A stretch of 64,000 bases of DNA from Agrostemma githago (taxonomy: Eukaryota > Streptophyta > Magnoliopsida > Caryophyllales > Caryophyllaceae), in assembly GCA_958450325.1 (NCBI GenBank), contig OY288259.1:21632734-21696733 (forward strand), read 5' to 3'. Under the pieces are notes generated by a model, which was not told the DNA's origin, did no database searches, and saw only the letters and a program-made list of their open reading frames with translations. Made by a program: the position numbers and the translations under genes. Position 1 is the stretch's first letter. Every line of letters starts with the position of its first letter. Below are positions 22,266 to 34,100 of the stretch, one piece after another.

Positions 22266-23074
22266 AACAGAAAGTTTTCTTTTATCTTAAGAAGTCTAAA
22301 GGGATTTAAGATGAGAAGGAAATATTTCAGGTTGGAATATGAGAAGATTAAGGGCAAGAACTTTCTATTTATAATAGAGAAATCCCCTCTCCTAGTCACC
22401 CCTGGAATAGGGATTTTTTGCAGTATTCCCTACTTCACTTAGGCATACAGGCGTGACAGGCCTAACCAGGAATTTTTAGGAATCCGTATCAGAATCTGAT
22501 CAGGAATCAAGTCATCCCAAACATTCCTTTTCTTCCACATTTTTTAAAATTTCCGCCATTTTAAAAAAAAATTGGTTTTTTTTTAAAAAAAAATCAACCA
22601 AAAATCATTTTCTTCCCCAGCACGAGTCGATGTTTTATCTGTATGTTGCATGCAAAACAGACAGGTATCCCAAGACTCCCGGAGAATTCTCAAAGTTCTC
22701 AGTGAAAATTCAAGCAACATTTTCGCTGAGGAATCGGATGTATCAGTAAGCGTTACATCCGAAGCTTCTAATAGAGGCTCCCGCGCAATTCAAAGATGGG
22801 ACGTATCAGTAAGCGGTACACCCATAGCCTCCAAGGCAAACTCCCACGCAATTCAAGATGGAGATTGTCTGCAAACAGACAAACCAAAGACTTTTTTAGT
22901 AGAAAGTCCCCGCACCGTTATAGACATCTATGCAGGTATGATTTCTATCTTATGGCTGGCGAGCCCTTCACGCAAGTCTAATGGACTCTAAACAACCCGA
23001 TCGGAAGTCTGCCAGGTCTTAATCCTCGATTGACCCGGTAGCTACTCTGACTTTCGCCTTGTCCAAGCCTCAGT
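22266..23074. other. Region between the antisense ORF start and the polypurine tract
   Basis: It would contain the antisense ORF promoter on the minus strand. It includes an A/T homopolymer palindrome at 22560-22600 and a 63-bp duplication at 22738-22862. A 113-codon open stretch on the plus strand overlaps the duplication and has no recognisable domain. Confidence 0.5.
22738..22862. repeat. Two-copy 63-bp tandem repeat
   Basis: ATGTATCAGTAAGCG at 22738 recurs as ACGTATCAGTAAGCG at 22801. Both copies continue to CGCAATTCAA-GATGG with moderate divergence. It lies upstream of the 3' LTR, a region where Tat elements often carry variable tandem repeats. Confidence 0.7.
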
Positions 23075-23088
23075 CAGAGTGGGGGCTC
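23075..23088 (+). other. Polypurine tract
   Basis: CAGAGTGGGGGCTC directly precedes the 3' LTR at 23089. A purine tract with a G-run next to the LTR is the expected plus-strand primer. Confidence 0.75.
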
Positions 23089-25397
23089 TGTAGACACCCA
23101 CATTTGACCGCCAGGTGTCTATAGTAGGTCCTGCCAAACACCCGATGATGATAGGACGCAAACGTGCTTTAATGGACTCGGATATGGGCTCGAAATCATG
23201 GACATTTGGTTTAGGCTTATTAGGGAGTACAAATCTCACAAAACGGACCTCAAATCCAGGCCCAGTAGGTCGTTTCGAGTCAAATAAGACTAATTTGGGT
23301 CGATTCCGACACCAGGGGTAAAACCGTCTTTTAGCGACCGAGTCAAACCCGGTCAAAGATATTTTTTCCCGAGTCACTCGAGCTTGCCGTGACATTACAC
23401 ATCCAGTTCGGACTCAAACACCGCAAAAATCAGCCTCGAATAATATTAAACAAATCCGTTTAAGGATGGAATTCGATCTCAAGTAGGAATTCTATCCGGA
23501 AACCGAAACAGTTTACAACCCGAGGTCAGATACTCGGCCAGGACAGCCGAGATATCCCTGTTTCAGCCGAGTTGCTCGGCTTCTTCACCAAGAAACGAGA
23601 AGTTTATTCCCTTACGAACTCTCGTATTTCCTATCCAAACCGGTATTTCTTGCCACACAAGCAAGGCTACCTCGACTCCTATAAATAGGACCTCATATTC
23701 AACACAAAAAGACACATGAAACATCAATAATTCCGACACAAATCATCGACCAATACACAACAAATATTAGTCACACACATACTCGATATCTAGCAAATAA
23801 ATATTCTCGACATACGTCCGAAGGAATCCTGAAGTAGCTTCAAAAATCTGACGAAACCGACCCGTCCAAACCGGCCGAATCCGACGTCCCACACGACCAA
23901 AAATCCGCACCACCCTAACTCGTCCCACATCATCTCGACGCTCCCGTGCCTAAGCCACTGTCCGACGAGCTCCATACTGAGAAAATAAAGCATGTAGGTT
24001 GAGGGTGTAAATCAAACCCGATTCTTCTTCTTTCTCTCTCTCTCTCACGTCTTTTCTCCTCCTCTTCGTCTTTTTTTATTTTTCGTCGGTCATTTCATAT
24101 TTTAATATGGGTCGTTCGTCGCATATTTTTATTTCTAATAATCGATACTAAAAACTTTTTTATAACGTTCTTAAAATACGATACCGATTCTCTAATCGAA
24201 TATCATATTTATAAGAACTAAATTAAATTAATTCTCGTTGATACTAATAAAATCATACCTTTTTTGCAAAATTAGATGATTTTAAACGCGGAGAGAATTA
24301 ACATCGTTTTCGTTAAAAAAAAAAAATTCTTACTTTTTTTTTGTTCAAAACAAGTTTTTTTTTTCAAAACTTTTTATAAAATCATTCCGACTATTCGATA
24401 TCGATTCCATAATCGAATATCGGATATGACAAATATGGAAAATATAAATCGAGTATAAATTAATCCATATTTGTACGCGATTTATAAAAATTAACGATTT
24501 TCGAACAAATAAAAAAAAACCCCGACAGACCACCACGCGAGTCGTGCGCTCTCCAGGCGGCTCGCGCGGTGGCCTGATCCGCCGGCCCCTTATTTTTTTC
24601 GTTTCTTCGCTTTTCTATTTTTAATTCTTCTCGAACCTTATATTAAAATGCGACTTTCGCGACATATTTCGATAAATACTTTTTTTTCGATCTCGGTCAA
24701 CACGTGTTAATCCATCACGTGTCATTAAAACTTTTTCGAGTCATGCATATTATTTATTCATGTCTTTATTCAATTTATTCATCGTTACTAACTCGTTTTC
24801 TCGTGTTTGTAGCTTTTTATTTGTTTTTATCGTTTTATTAGACTAAAACGAAGTCACATGCTAAAATAACTTTGACGTTATTAGTTTAATATGCATTAAA
24901 CGACTTAGCAACCCACTTATTTATTTTTCTCACATGCATAGGAAAATAATGTTTGCATATCATTCCATCGTCGAACTAACCCGTGTACACCAAAAACGAA
25001 AGATAGCTTAGTAAAGGCCGCTAAGTGCGGGCGGGGTTGGGTGTTCTTAGTGAACTTCCCAACACGTACCCTCACCCCTTACTCAGAACCGTGGTTTCCG
25101 GATGTCCGAAACCATTGGCAACGAGAGTCATTCAATATACGATTAACCGCTCCAGTCGGCATCGGTATCGATATGCAAAGGGACGAGCTCAATAAACTCT
25201 GACATCGGAAATGGGCCGTATTTTGTATACGGCCCACTACGACATAGAGTGGGCTCGAACGGTTCCGAATAACCACAAAATTTGGTGGCGACTCCTACTT
25301 CGATTTAAATTTCAATTTGACCATCTCATATGGAGATTCATTCGCCTCCCCAAACCCGCGCGTGGCCGCGTCGGGGTGGACCTATGTCATGTCCACA
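23089..25397 (+). repeat. 3' LTR of the Tat element
   Basis: 2309 bp, nearly identical to the 5' LTR. Differences seen by eye are scattered transitions, a few indels in A/T and CT runs, and small changes in the GC-rich module (24534-24572). TATA box 23680-23687. Confidence 0.93.
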
Positions 25398-25699
25398 ATA
25401 TCCCTTTGCTACGTCGGTTGTTTAAGGACAAGTAAACATTGTCGTAGAACTAGTTGTGTTTACATTCTTTGCATGCGATTTCACGTGAGAGGCAAGCCAT
25501 GAAAAGATGCGCGTAGGAGAGTAGAGAGCACTAGATAGTATTTATATTAGCAAATCAATTTTAACGTGATAATACGAATATTAATCATTCTCGTGGTATA
25601 CCTTACCCGGTATTCTGCTTAAGGTGCGCCGGTTCGGTATTAATAAGGATGCGTTGAACCACGTGTGAGGGGTGAGCATCGAAGTTAATACGGAACCCG
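25398..25699. other. Right flank of the Tat insertion
   Basis: No gene recognised. It presumably continues the older sequence interrupted at 10500. It ends with the 8-bp hAT target duplication GGAACCCG (25692-25699). Confidence 0.45.
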
Positions 25700-26256
25700 T
25701 AGGGCCGTCTTAAACATTGAGGAGGCCCTGAACGAAGCTATGATTTAGGCCCTTTTTTAATGTCTAATTTAGCGTCTTATATTATGCATGTCTATAAAAT
25801 TTTCACAAATTCTTATTTGTGACAAGTATAAGCGTCATAAATACAGTTTGTGATGAGTTAAATATCACTTGCATGGTAGACAAGTCATTTAGTACACTGA
25901 ACTCCTAAATTTAAATTCAGCAATGAACTTATAATTAAAAAATAACAAAAAATCATTAAAATTCGTCACAACAAAATGTCATTGATGGTATGATATGTAC
26001 CTAAGAATTAAAACCAATTTAAAATTGAAGGGAAAAAAATTGACTGTGATGGGGATTTGAACCCACAAAGTCATGAGCATGGTGATCACAAATTCACACT
26101 CTAACCAATAACCACTACACCAACATGCTGTACCTACTAAAAGAATGCAACTAAAACTAATTATACAGACCAAACAGTTACTTTTCTGCTTGAGGCCCTC
26201 AAAAAAATAAGGCCCGGTTTGTCGGCCCACCTTGCCCTCCCTCAAAGACGGGCCTG
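25700..26256. mobile_element. Non-autonomous hAT element with 8-bp target duplication
   Basis: GGAACCCG is repeated exactly at 25692-25699 and 26257-26264. The ends TAGGGCCGTCTT and (reversed) CAGGCCCGTCTT are inverted repeats of hAT type. Subterminal GGCCC motifs recur. At 557 bp without a transposase it is a MITE-like derivative. It contains a tRNA-like segment on the minus strand. Confidence 0.85.
26045..26130 (-). other. tRNA-like segment inside the hAT element
   Basis: Read on the minus strand, it has an A-box-like GGTGTAGTGGTTATTGG and, about 45 bases on, a good B box in GTGGGTTCAAATCCCC, with a plausible T-arm. The D-arm and anticodon arm do not fold cleanly, so I do not call a functional tRNA. 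It may be a captured tRNA pseudogene or a SINE head. Confidence 0.5.
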
Positions 26257-26264
26257 GGAACCCG

Positions 26265-26800
26265 ACCACCACTTGTTCAGTTTTAGCTTTTTTATGTTTT
26301 CAATTCCGTTTTAGATGATTTAACATGCGATTATGGTCATAAAAGCGGTAAATCATACATTGTAAATGCGAAATGTAAGTAAATCACATTGTAAGGAATT
26401 GCACCCTTAGAGTGTACACTAAACGAGACACGATGCGTAGATGGTTGAGAACGGATCTCATGACTACTCGGGTTTAGTTAAGGTGTTTTAGTGCTTGTGG
26501 TTGAAGTTGTGGATGTTACGTATATTTACGACGCGTCGTGGATTTAGTATCCACATGAGTCGGACTCGACGTTATCTAAGTGTATAATTAAAAGTACGGT
26601 ATGTAAAGTTGTGTTTAGATGACAACCTAGTGACAATACGGCTTCTACTGGCGGATCCTCCTAGCTTTCCTACTGCAACTCGGCAGAGCTTCGCTATGGT
26701 AGGTTGGGTCAACTTGTTCGGAAATAAGTGCCTAGCAATTGTCCTTTTGGGCCTTGAATTGATTTGTTCCTGATATCTTTCCTAAAGTTGATCTTCTTGT
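26265..26800. other. Unassigned spacer
   Basis: Between the hAT element and the copia LTR relic. The start of the copia LTR may lie in here but I could not identify it. No gene seen. Confidence 0.35.
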
Positions 26801-27379
26801 TTTGGTAACATAAGATTGTTTTGTTTTAGGAAAGATTGACCTTTGTTTCCTAATTAGTTTAGGTAACTAGTTTAGGTGGAATAATACTATATAAAAACCT
26901 GACTAGTTTCTAGGTTAAGTAGGACAGAGAGATGATTTGAGAGCACAATATAAAGGGCTGATCTGTGAGGTTTTCTTGGGGGAAAACTCAGTTTGTTCCG
27001 AGTCCCTACTATTTGGTGGTTCTATTGATCTCGTCTTCTTTGGAGACCGTTGGAGTTTGTTCGGATCTTGGTTGGCCGCAAGATCGTCTGTCCTTCGTCT
27101 CGTCGGTGAGTTCGTCGCAGGTCGAACTCGGTCTGGGTAGTCTCTTTCCAGTTTGAGATTACTATCTGGTTGGTAGAATTGGTAGTACTTCTGGCTTTAG
27201 CTGTGAGCTATTAAGCGCGTGTATTACGGTCTACTGTTGTACTATTATCTCCACAATAGTGAATTTGGTCTCCTTATCGGTGTGGACGTAGCCAGTGAGT
27301 TTGCTGGTGAACCACGTAAATCTGTGTGTCAGTCTATTATTGTTTGTTATTTGTTTTGTTCTTCTCGCGTAGTTAACAA
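26800..27379 (+). mobile_element. Ty1/copia LTR relic (3' part) with primer-site remnant
   Basis: A TATATAAA box at 26888-26895 is followed by a leader. GTGGACGTAGCC and GAACCACGTAAATCTGTGTG (27280-27330) are a hallmark of the U5 region of plant copia LTRs. The LTR seems to end ...GTTAACA near 27378. TGGTAACAGGAC (27385-27396) then looks like a decayed Met-tRNA primer site (normally TGGTATCAGAGC). The 5' boundary is uncertain and no copia coding sequence follows. Confidence 0.5.
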
Positions 27380-27399
27380 ACCGTTGGTAACAGGACGCC

Positions 27400-28343
27400 T
27401 CCGTTACAACACAACTAGTCAACATGGGTGTTCTTTTTCGTTCGTATCGAGTCAATAACTCGAGGAACTACGAAGAGTAGTGTTGATTCGTAAGACGCGA
27501 ATCGAAGAGAAAATGATCGAGTTGATCGTGCCTAATGTCGAAGTTTGACGCTAAAGAAGAACTAAGGGCTCGTAAAGAAGAGGGGAAAACTCGAAAAGAG
27601 TGCTTAAGAAAGAATGGGAAATGTGGTCGAGGACGGAGTGAAAACCCAAAAGGGTGCTCCGGGTAAAACAAAAACGATGCCTGCCACGAGAGTAGTGTGA
27701 GAAAAAAAAAGTTAGAGTGAAAATTCGCAAGGACGGACGCTCTAGGCAAAATGAGAGAATTAGGAAAAACTCAACTTTATCCTTTTTCTTGGTGTGGTAT
27801 CATAAGAAGGGTGACATAGAAGGTCGAAAGGGTAGGATAATTGGTCAAGGTGAGAAGTATCGTTGTGCGGTGTGGTCGTAGCACTATATTTTATGCGATT
27901 GGTGACGCTTGTTTTGTGTGTTGAACTGTTAGAGGCGTCTATGATTGATCACATGTGTGGGTTATGGAGTAGTGTGGTATACATCTTTTACCACCGGGTG
28001 ACATTTGTAGCACATCTGATCTGTTTTAGGATTGGAGAAAGAAGGGGCGTTAAATATTGGTATTATCTTATCTTTATTTGCTAATAATGACCTTTGTTTT
28101 GATGAATTGAGCCAATGATAATGGTTTGATGTTGTGTGTGTTGATACATTTGAGCACTTGATGTAATTTTCAATCAATTGATGAATGTGCTATTGTATTG
28201 TTGTCTCGTTATGAGAGAGTTGAAGAGTGAGTAAGGGTCGTGAGTATAATGCTTTCCCGCGCATTTTGAACCGGTGCTGGTTGTTGTTATTGTGTTTTTC
28301 GAGTTTACTCGAGGACGAGTAAAGGTTCAAGCGTGGGGATATT
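27400..28343 (+). mobile_element. 3' internal end of an Athila-like gypsy element with polypurine tract
   Basis: The end TTCAAGCGTGGGGATATT (28327-28343) next to the LTR start TGATAGG is a typical gypsy polypurine tract, preceded by the CTCGAGGACGAGTAAAGG box common in these 3' UTRs. Upstream sequence has no intact ORF. The rest of the element is missing or scrambled with the copia relic. Confidence 0.55.
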
Positions 28344-28799
28344 TGATAGGCCGTGTTTAGTCGTTATTATAATGACAGTTTTGGGAATTTGGGTGTAATT
28401 TGGTTAACGTAATCGATATTCTTGTGTCTCGTTTGTGTAATATTCATGCGGATGTTATATGATTTATTTAGAGGATATTGGAGTATGATGTTATTTGATC
28501 CTTGGTTCGGGCCGAGAACGTGCGCAACAAAGCAAGGGAAACTAAGCCCAAATAAAGATGAAGGAACGAGAGAAAACAAGGCAAGGGACAAAGGAGAAAC
28601 CGAGAAGTTCGTGAGTCGCGCAACGGAGCGAGTCACGCCATATTCATGCTGGTCGCGCGCCTGCCTGGTGGAATGCTCCGTGTTGCCCTTGTTTCGTGTG
28701 ATCACTTATCTATTTTGAAGACTCTTTATTATTTTAGGATTATTATTATCGTTAGGATTTTAAAAGACACATTAGGTTAAGTAGGAAGGATTATCATAT

Positions 28800-28983
28800 G
28801 GGAAATGATAAATACAACCCTTAGGGTTGTATCTAAGAGGTTAAAAGAGAAAACAAATTCTTAATACTTATATTATTTGCATAGATGTATGTGCAATTTG
28901 TTCTCTAATTTCTATGTTTATATCACTTTTGAAAAATATTTAACGCTTAAACACAACCCTAAGGGTTGTATTTAACATAACCC
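28800..28983. mobile_element. Mutator-like MITE with 9-bp target duplication
   Basis: TTATCATAT is repeated exactly at 28791-28799 and 28984-28992. The ends are inverted repeats (GGGAAATGATAAATACAACC against GGGTTATGTTAAATACAACC). Each arm includes the palindrome AACCCTTAGGGTT. A 9-bp duplication and 184-bp length fit a Mutator-type MITE inserted into the LTR. Confidence 0.85.
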
Positions 28984-28989
28984 TTATCA

Positions 28990-29038
<49 letters not shown>
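28990..29038. repeat. (ATT)n microsatellite
   Basis: About 16 ATT triplets directly after the MITE target duplication. Confidence 0.95.
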
Positions 29039-29039
<1 letters not shown>

Positions 29040-30055
29040 TATATTTGAGAAATGAACGAAACATTGAGAAAGAAAATGGAGAACTTTGAAGAACCCTAAT
29101 TTTCTGATGAAGTATGTGCAACTAATTTCCTTTACTTAGATCCGAGCCTTTGAAATACTCGATAAACGTTTGTGAGTTTGAATGTTTTAATTGTTAATCT
29201 TGATTATTGTGAATTGCTTTGTTATGAATTTTATGAATGTTGTTGTTGATTGCCAGGTGTACAACTATTATTTGATTTCATCATTCTATCGTTAGTATCG
29301 TTAATTGAGTAGGATTTACTTATTAAATTTACGTTAATAACAACTAGGATTTAATATTGAACGGGATACGTTGATATTAGTACTTACCAGCGATTCACAT
29401 AAATATCTAAGGCGTGATTGGATTGTACGCGCTATTTATTCGCTCGAATTCTCAGATATATGTTGTTTCTTTTTAATTGAACCTAGATCTGGATTGTTTA
29501 GGTTGTTTTACAGTTAGGGTTAATTAAGAACGGGATTCGTTTTAGTTAACTATTCGTATGAGGATTAGAATTTGTTATTCACGATAAAGCAGTCAAGATT
29601 ATTAATTGAAACTGTCTTACGAAGATCAATTATCGTTATTGAGTGTGGATTTGTGTTTGGGTCTAAGTTCCTTTTTAATGATTTGATAATTCAAGTTATT
29701 AGCTTTCTGCTTTAGTTTATTAGAAAATCACTCACAATCCCTCCCCCTTTGGTTACTACGGTCTTTAATTACATTAGAGGTCAATTTTATCTACACTTTA
29801 GCTAGCCTAATTAGATTAATCTGATTCTCTTAGGTTCGACCCTTATTTCTACTCTAATACGTTTTTAATATTTAGATTGAATTGATTATAAATTGTAATT
29901 TGAGGCATACGACTTTAGCCTATCACATACTCAAGTGAGGGGAAGTGGAAAGTTAATGGATTAGTGGGGTTTGAGAAAGAGTAAATAACAGTTGACCGAA
30001 AAATAAACAATTGATTAAAATTCAATAAAAAAAGATGAAAGAAAAGCGAAACTAA

Positions 30056-30373
30056 GAGCAATCACAATGGTAGAACTCAAAATTAAGTTCTTCTTTGCCA
30101 TGTCATTTTTTTACAAACTCAATAAATTTAAAACTTTCACTTGCAATGGAAGAACTTTATTTATAAAGTTCTTAGAGAGATAGGTTAAATAAAATAAAAA
30201 AATAAAAAAAATAACAATTGGTTACTTTTTATAGGATTTAGGACAAACTTGGTTCTTATTTTCAAACCAAGTTTCTTAATTATTGAGCAAACTTTTTGTC
30301 ACAATGGACAAACTTTATAAATAAAGTTCTTAATTGACAAACTCAATGTAAGAACCACCCATTGTGGTTGCTC
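30056..30373. mobile_element. PIF/Harbinger-type (Tourist-like) MITE
   Basis: The ends GAGCAATCACAATGG and CCATTGTGGTTGCTC are inverted repeats flanked by TAA on both sides (30053-30055 and 30374-30376), the 3-bp duplication of Harbinger elements. 318 bp, AT-rich, non-coding. Confidence 0.85.
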
Positions 30374-30376
30374 TAA

Positions 30377-30883
30377 GAGGAAGGGAGTCCGTATCATTTT
30401 AAAGACCGTTGTCTAAGAATGCAAAATAACATCTTTGCTCCGGCACACTCTCATATTAATTCATACTCGTATTCAATACTATTCCGGGCCTAGGTAGTTC
30501 GGTTTACTTAACACATCATCGTAGGAAATAAATATTTGTCCGTATTATGTTCTTACAAAATGTTTAAAAAACATGATATGATTCTTGTGTTTGGTGAGAT
30601 AGGTTGCCAGTTCAATTCTCTTGATGCCCCTTTTATTCCGCATTTCAGAACTACGATATTTTTTTTTATTTCTTGTCACTTCTACGGAGTTTTTCTTTCT
30701 AGTTTCAGGCTCATACTTTTTAGTTTCATACTATAAAGTTTCCCATCTTTGAGTCCAGTATTTTTAAATCGAAATGGTAATAATATAAACGGTTACTGAG
30801 AATGATTCAAAGCAAATTCCACAAATTATCAATCTTTAATATATTTCGATATTCATTCACTTCCATATTAACTACTTTACAAA
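30377..30883. other. AT-rich spacer
   Basis: No gene, RNA or repeat recognised between the Harbinger MITE and the microsatellite. Confidence 0.5.

Positions 30884-30955
<72 letters not shown>
30884..30955. repeat. (AT)n-(AG)n compound microsatellite
   Basis: About 17 TA steps (to 30919) pass directly into about 17 AG steps, some 200 bp upstream of the FAR1-like start codon. Confidence 0.95.
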
Positions 30956-30957
<2 letters not shown>

Positions 30958-31163
30958 GGCTCCGGTGAGGCAGGGCAACTCCTTACACCCATAGAGGCAG
31001 CATTTGGACCATTAGATTAAGATCTGATCTAACGATCCAGATTAAAAGGTTAAAAAACACGCGCTTCTCCTCTCCACCTTCTAAAACCCTATCATTTGAA
31101 CACTACTACTTTCTCTCTCTACTCTGAAATTCTAAAAAACACGCGCTTCTCCTCTGCACTTCA

Positions 31164-34100
31164 ATGGCTAGTAACTCTGCATCTTCAATGGCGACTGATT
31201 CTTCATCAAAGCGTCGAAAATTAGATACAAATGAAAAACTTTCAATTTCACCTTCAATTATTTCAGATTTAGGTCAGAAAATTTCTATTTATTTTAAAAT
31301 TCAATTTCAGATTTTAAGTCTGATTCTTAATTTATTTATGCCGTGATTCGTTTTTTGAATGCAGTAAATAGTCAAGAAACAACTGCAACATGTTCAATGA
31401 TGGGCAATTCTAATATATTAGGTAAAATATTTCATTAATTCATCTATTTTTCAATTTTAGTTTATATTACTTCATCAATTTAATTTTTCAAGTTTTCATA
31501 GAGACGTATCTTATATTGTTTGGTTCATATTTAAAGCAGTTGCTGCTTTGATGTACACAAGTTAATATCTGTTGTAAATGTTGATAATGTTCATAATTAA
31601 AGCAGTTGCTGCTTTGGTGTAGATAACTGAGTACCTGTTGTACATGTTGATAATTGTTCATAATTAAAGCAGTTGCTGCTTTGGTGTAGATAACTGAGTA
31701 TCTGTTGTACATGTTGATAATTGTTTATAATTAAAGCAGTTGCTGCTTTGGTGTAGATAACTGTGTATCTGTTGTACATGTTGATAATTGTTTATAATTA
31801 AAGCAGTTGCTGCTTTGGTGTAGATAACTGAGTATCTGTTGTACATGTTGATAATGTTTATAGTTAAAGCAGTTGCTGCTTTGGTGTACATAACTTAATA
31901 TTTGTTGTACATGTTGAGAATTGTTCATAGTTAAAGCAATTGCTGCTTTGATGTATATAACTTAATATATGTTGTACATGTTTAGAATTGTTTATAATTA
32001 AAGCAGTAGCTGCTTTGGTGTAAATAACTGAGTATCTGTTGTACATGTTGATAATGTTTATAGTTAAAGCAGTTGCTGCTTTGGTGTACATAACTTAATA
32101 TTTGTTGTACATGTTGAGAATTGTTCATAGTTAACGTAGTTGTTGCTTTGATGTATATAACTTAATATCTGTTGTACATGTTTAGAATTGTTCATAATTT
32201 TGATGTAGAATTTAATATTATGTGTTAAATTTACATAGATACTCCCGAACCTAAGCAAGATTTGAAGATGCCAAGTTGTTCGAAAGACTTGAAACCTTAT
32301 GTGGGTCAAATTTTTAAGGATTTGGAAGAAGCATTTCAATTTTATTCCAAGTACGCAACTGATGGTGGCTTCATTCCTAGGAAGAGTACTGGACGCACTA
32401 GTCGTGGTATTGTTAAAAAAAAGTACATTGTCTGTAATAAAGAAGGTGATTATGAACATAAGGGACAACAGCAAAGAAGGGAGATAACAAGAATTCTTTG
32501 TATGGCCAGAATCATCTTGGACAGAACATCTGATGGGAAATATAAAATCACATAATTTATTGAAGGACATAACCATCCTTTGAACACACCTTCCACGATG
32601 ATGCACCTTAAAAAGGCAAGGAAACTCACCATTTTGCACAAAAAGATGATCATTGACAACTCCATGGTGAACCAAGGTGCTGTTAAAACATTCAGAATGT
32701 TCAAGCAGTTCGTAAAGGGTTATAAGTATGTAGGTGCATCGAAGGTTGATTTTAAAAATTTTGGTAGAGATATAAAGAAGTTCATCAAGGACTCTGATGG
32801 ACAGATGTTCATTGAGATTCTTATGAAAAAGAAAGTCCTCTGTGACTCTTTTTATTTCGACTTTGATGTTGATGATGAACAAAGGATCACTCGTTTATTT
32901 TGGGCTGACCCTATAATGATAAAGAACTACATGTTATTTGGTGATATGGTGTCTTTTGACACTACGTAAAAAATGAATAAGTACAACATGATCTTTACTC
33001 CCTTCATGGGTATAGATCATCACAAGAAATGTGTCACATTTGCTGCTGGCCTTGTTGAGAGAGAGAATGGTGAGAGCATTTCTTATTGCTATCTTTGTCA
33101 TTTTTTTTGTTTTGAAGATAATACGTGATGCACATAAGCAATTTTATAATACTCTCTCCTCAATGCACATGCAGGTAACGGCTTTGCTTGGCTGTTTGAA
33201 AACTTTATAAAGGCAATGGGAGGTACTTTTCCTTCATTCATTATCACTGATCAGGATTTGGGAATCAAAGCTGGGATGAAGGAGGTTTTTGGAAGCCACG
33301 CATTTCACAGATTGTGCATGTGGCACATCATGAAGAAATTAACAGATAAAGTGGGTTCAAAAATATGCACTGAAATAGATTTTCTCAAGGATCTAAATGC
33401 TGCTGTTTGGGGTGAGGATGTAAACCCAACTCAGTTTGAACAGATGTGGCAGGATATTATTACTAAGTACAATCTTGAGGAAAATGAGTGGCTTCAGGAT
33501 ATATTTGATATGCGAGAGAAGTGGATACCAGCTTACCACCGTGACCTGTTTCTTTCAGGGTTGATGAGGACAACTTCAAGGTCTGAGTCTGAGAATAACT
33601 TCTTCAACAACTTCACGAATCCTCATCTAACACTTGTTGAGTTTTACATGAGGTTTGACAGTGCCATTGATGCCCAAAGATGGGAGCAGTCCAAGCTGAT
33701 TGCTGAATCTAAGAGCACTTCTGCTGCTTTGATCAGTCTATTTTCTCTTGAAAAACATGCTTCTGAAATCTACACACGAACTGTCTTCTATGACTTGCAG
33801 GAAGAGTAAAAGGCATCCATGTACAATTGTGGTGTTGATGAGATTATAAAAGAGGATGGTGTTGAATATATATCTATACAGGACAGCATCAAAAATAGGG
33901 TATATGTAGTTGACTATACACCTGCAGAAGAGAAAATAGTTTGTGCCTGCAAGATGTTCGAGCAACGTGGACTATTGTGTCGTCAAGCTCTTTGGGTCCT
34001 GAAAGAAAGAGGTGCCAAAAGGATACCTAATTCATATCTACTTCCTCGTTGGAACAAGTTTGCAACATCCAAGGAAATGTTTGATGCAAATGGCACACTT

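Larger units (their letters stand above)
10501..25397 (+). mobile_element. Near full-length Tat/Retand-like Ty3/gypsy retrotransposon
   Basis: A 14.9-kb element with the order 5' LTR, Arg-type primer site, ~1-kb leader, gag, protease, reverse transcriptase, gRNase H, second (archaeal-type) RNase H, integrase, an antisense ORF, polypurine tract and 3' LTR. The second RNase H, the absence of a chromodomain and the antisense ORF upstream of the 3' LTR point to the Tat clade; Retand-type elements are the closest match I know. The flanks ATATG and ATATC are a near-perfect 5-bp target duplication. The LTRs are very similar (about a dozen differences in the first 900 bp compared by eye), so the insertion is recent, but pol carries four frameshifts. 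This copy cannot make its own full polyprotein. Confidence 0.93.
28344..29925 (+). mobile_element. 3' LTR, Athila-like gypsy family
   Basis: TGATAGGCCGTGTTTAGTCG to GACTTTAGCCTATCA, same family as the solo LTR at 8045-9400. It is 1582 bp because it contains a 184-bp MITE (28800-28983) and a long ATT microsatellite. The flanks differ (ATATT/CATAC), as expected for a 3' LTR whose left neighbour is internal sequence. Confidence 0.85.

Noticed and set aside
26045..26130. Functional tRNA gene on the minus strand
   Set aside because: A- and B-box-like motifs exist, but the D-arm and anticodon arm do not fold well and it lies inside a hAT element.
31488..32091. Repeated minus-strand ORFs (YLHQSSNCFNY pattern)
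   Set aside because: They are translations of the 67-bp intronic minisatellite; the coding gene is on the plus strand.
32553..33809. Alternative genetic code reading TAA as sense
   Set aside because: Other genes in the window end normally at TAA, and plant nuclear genes use the standard code; nonsense mutation is simpler.
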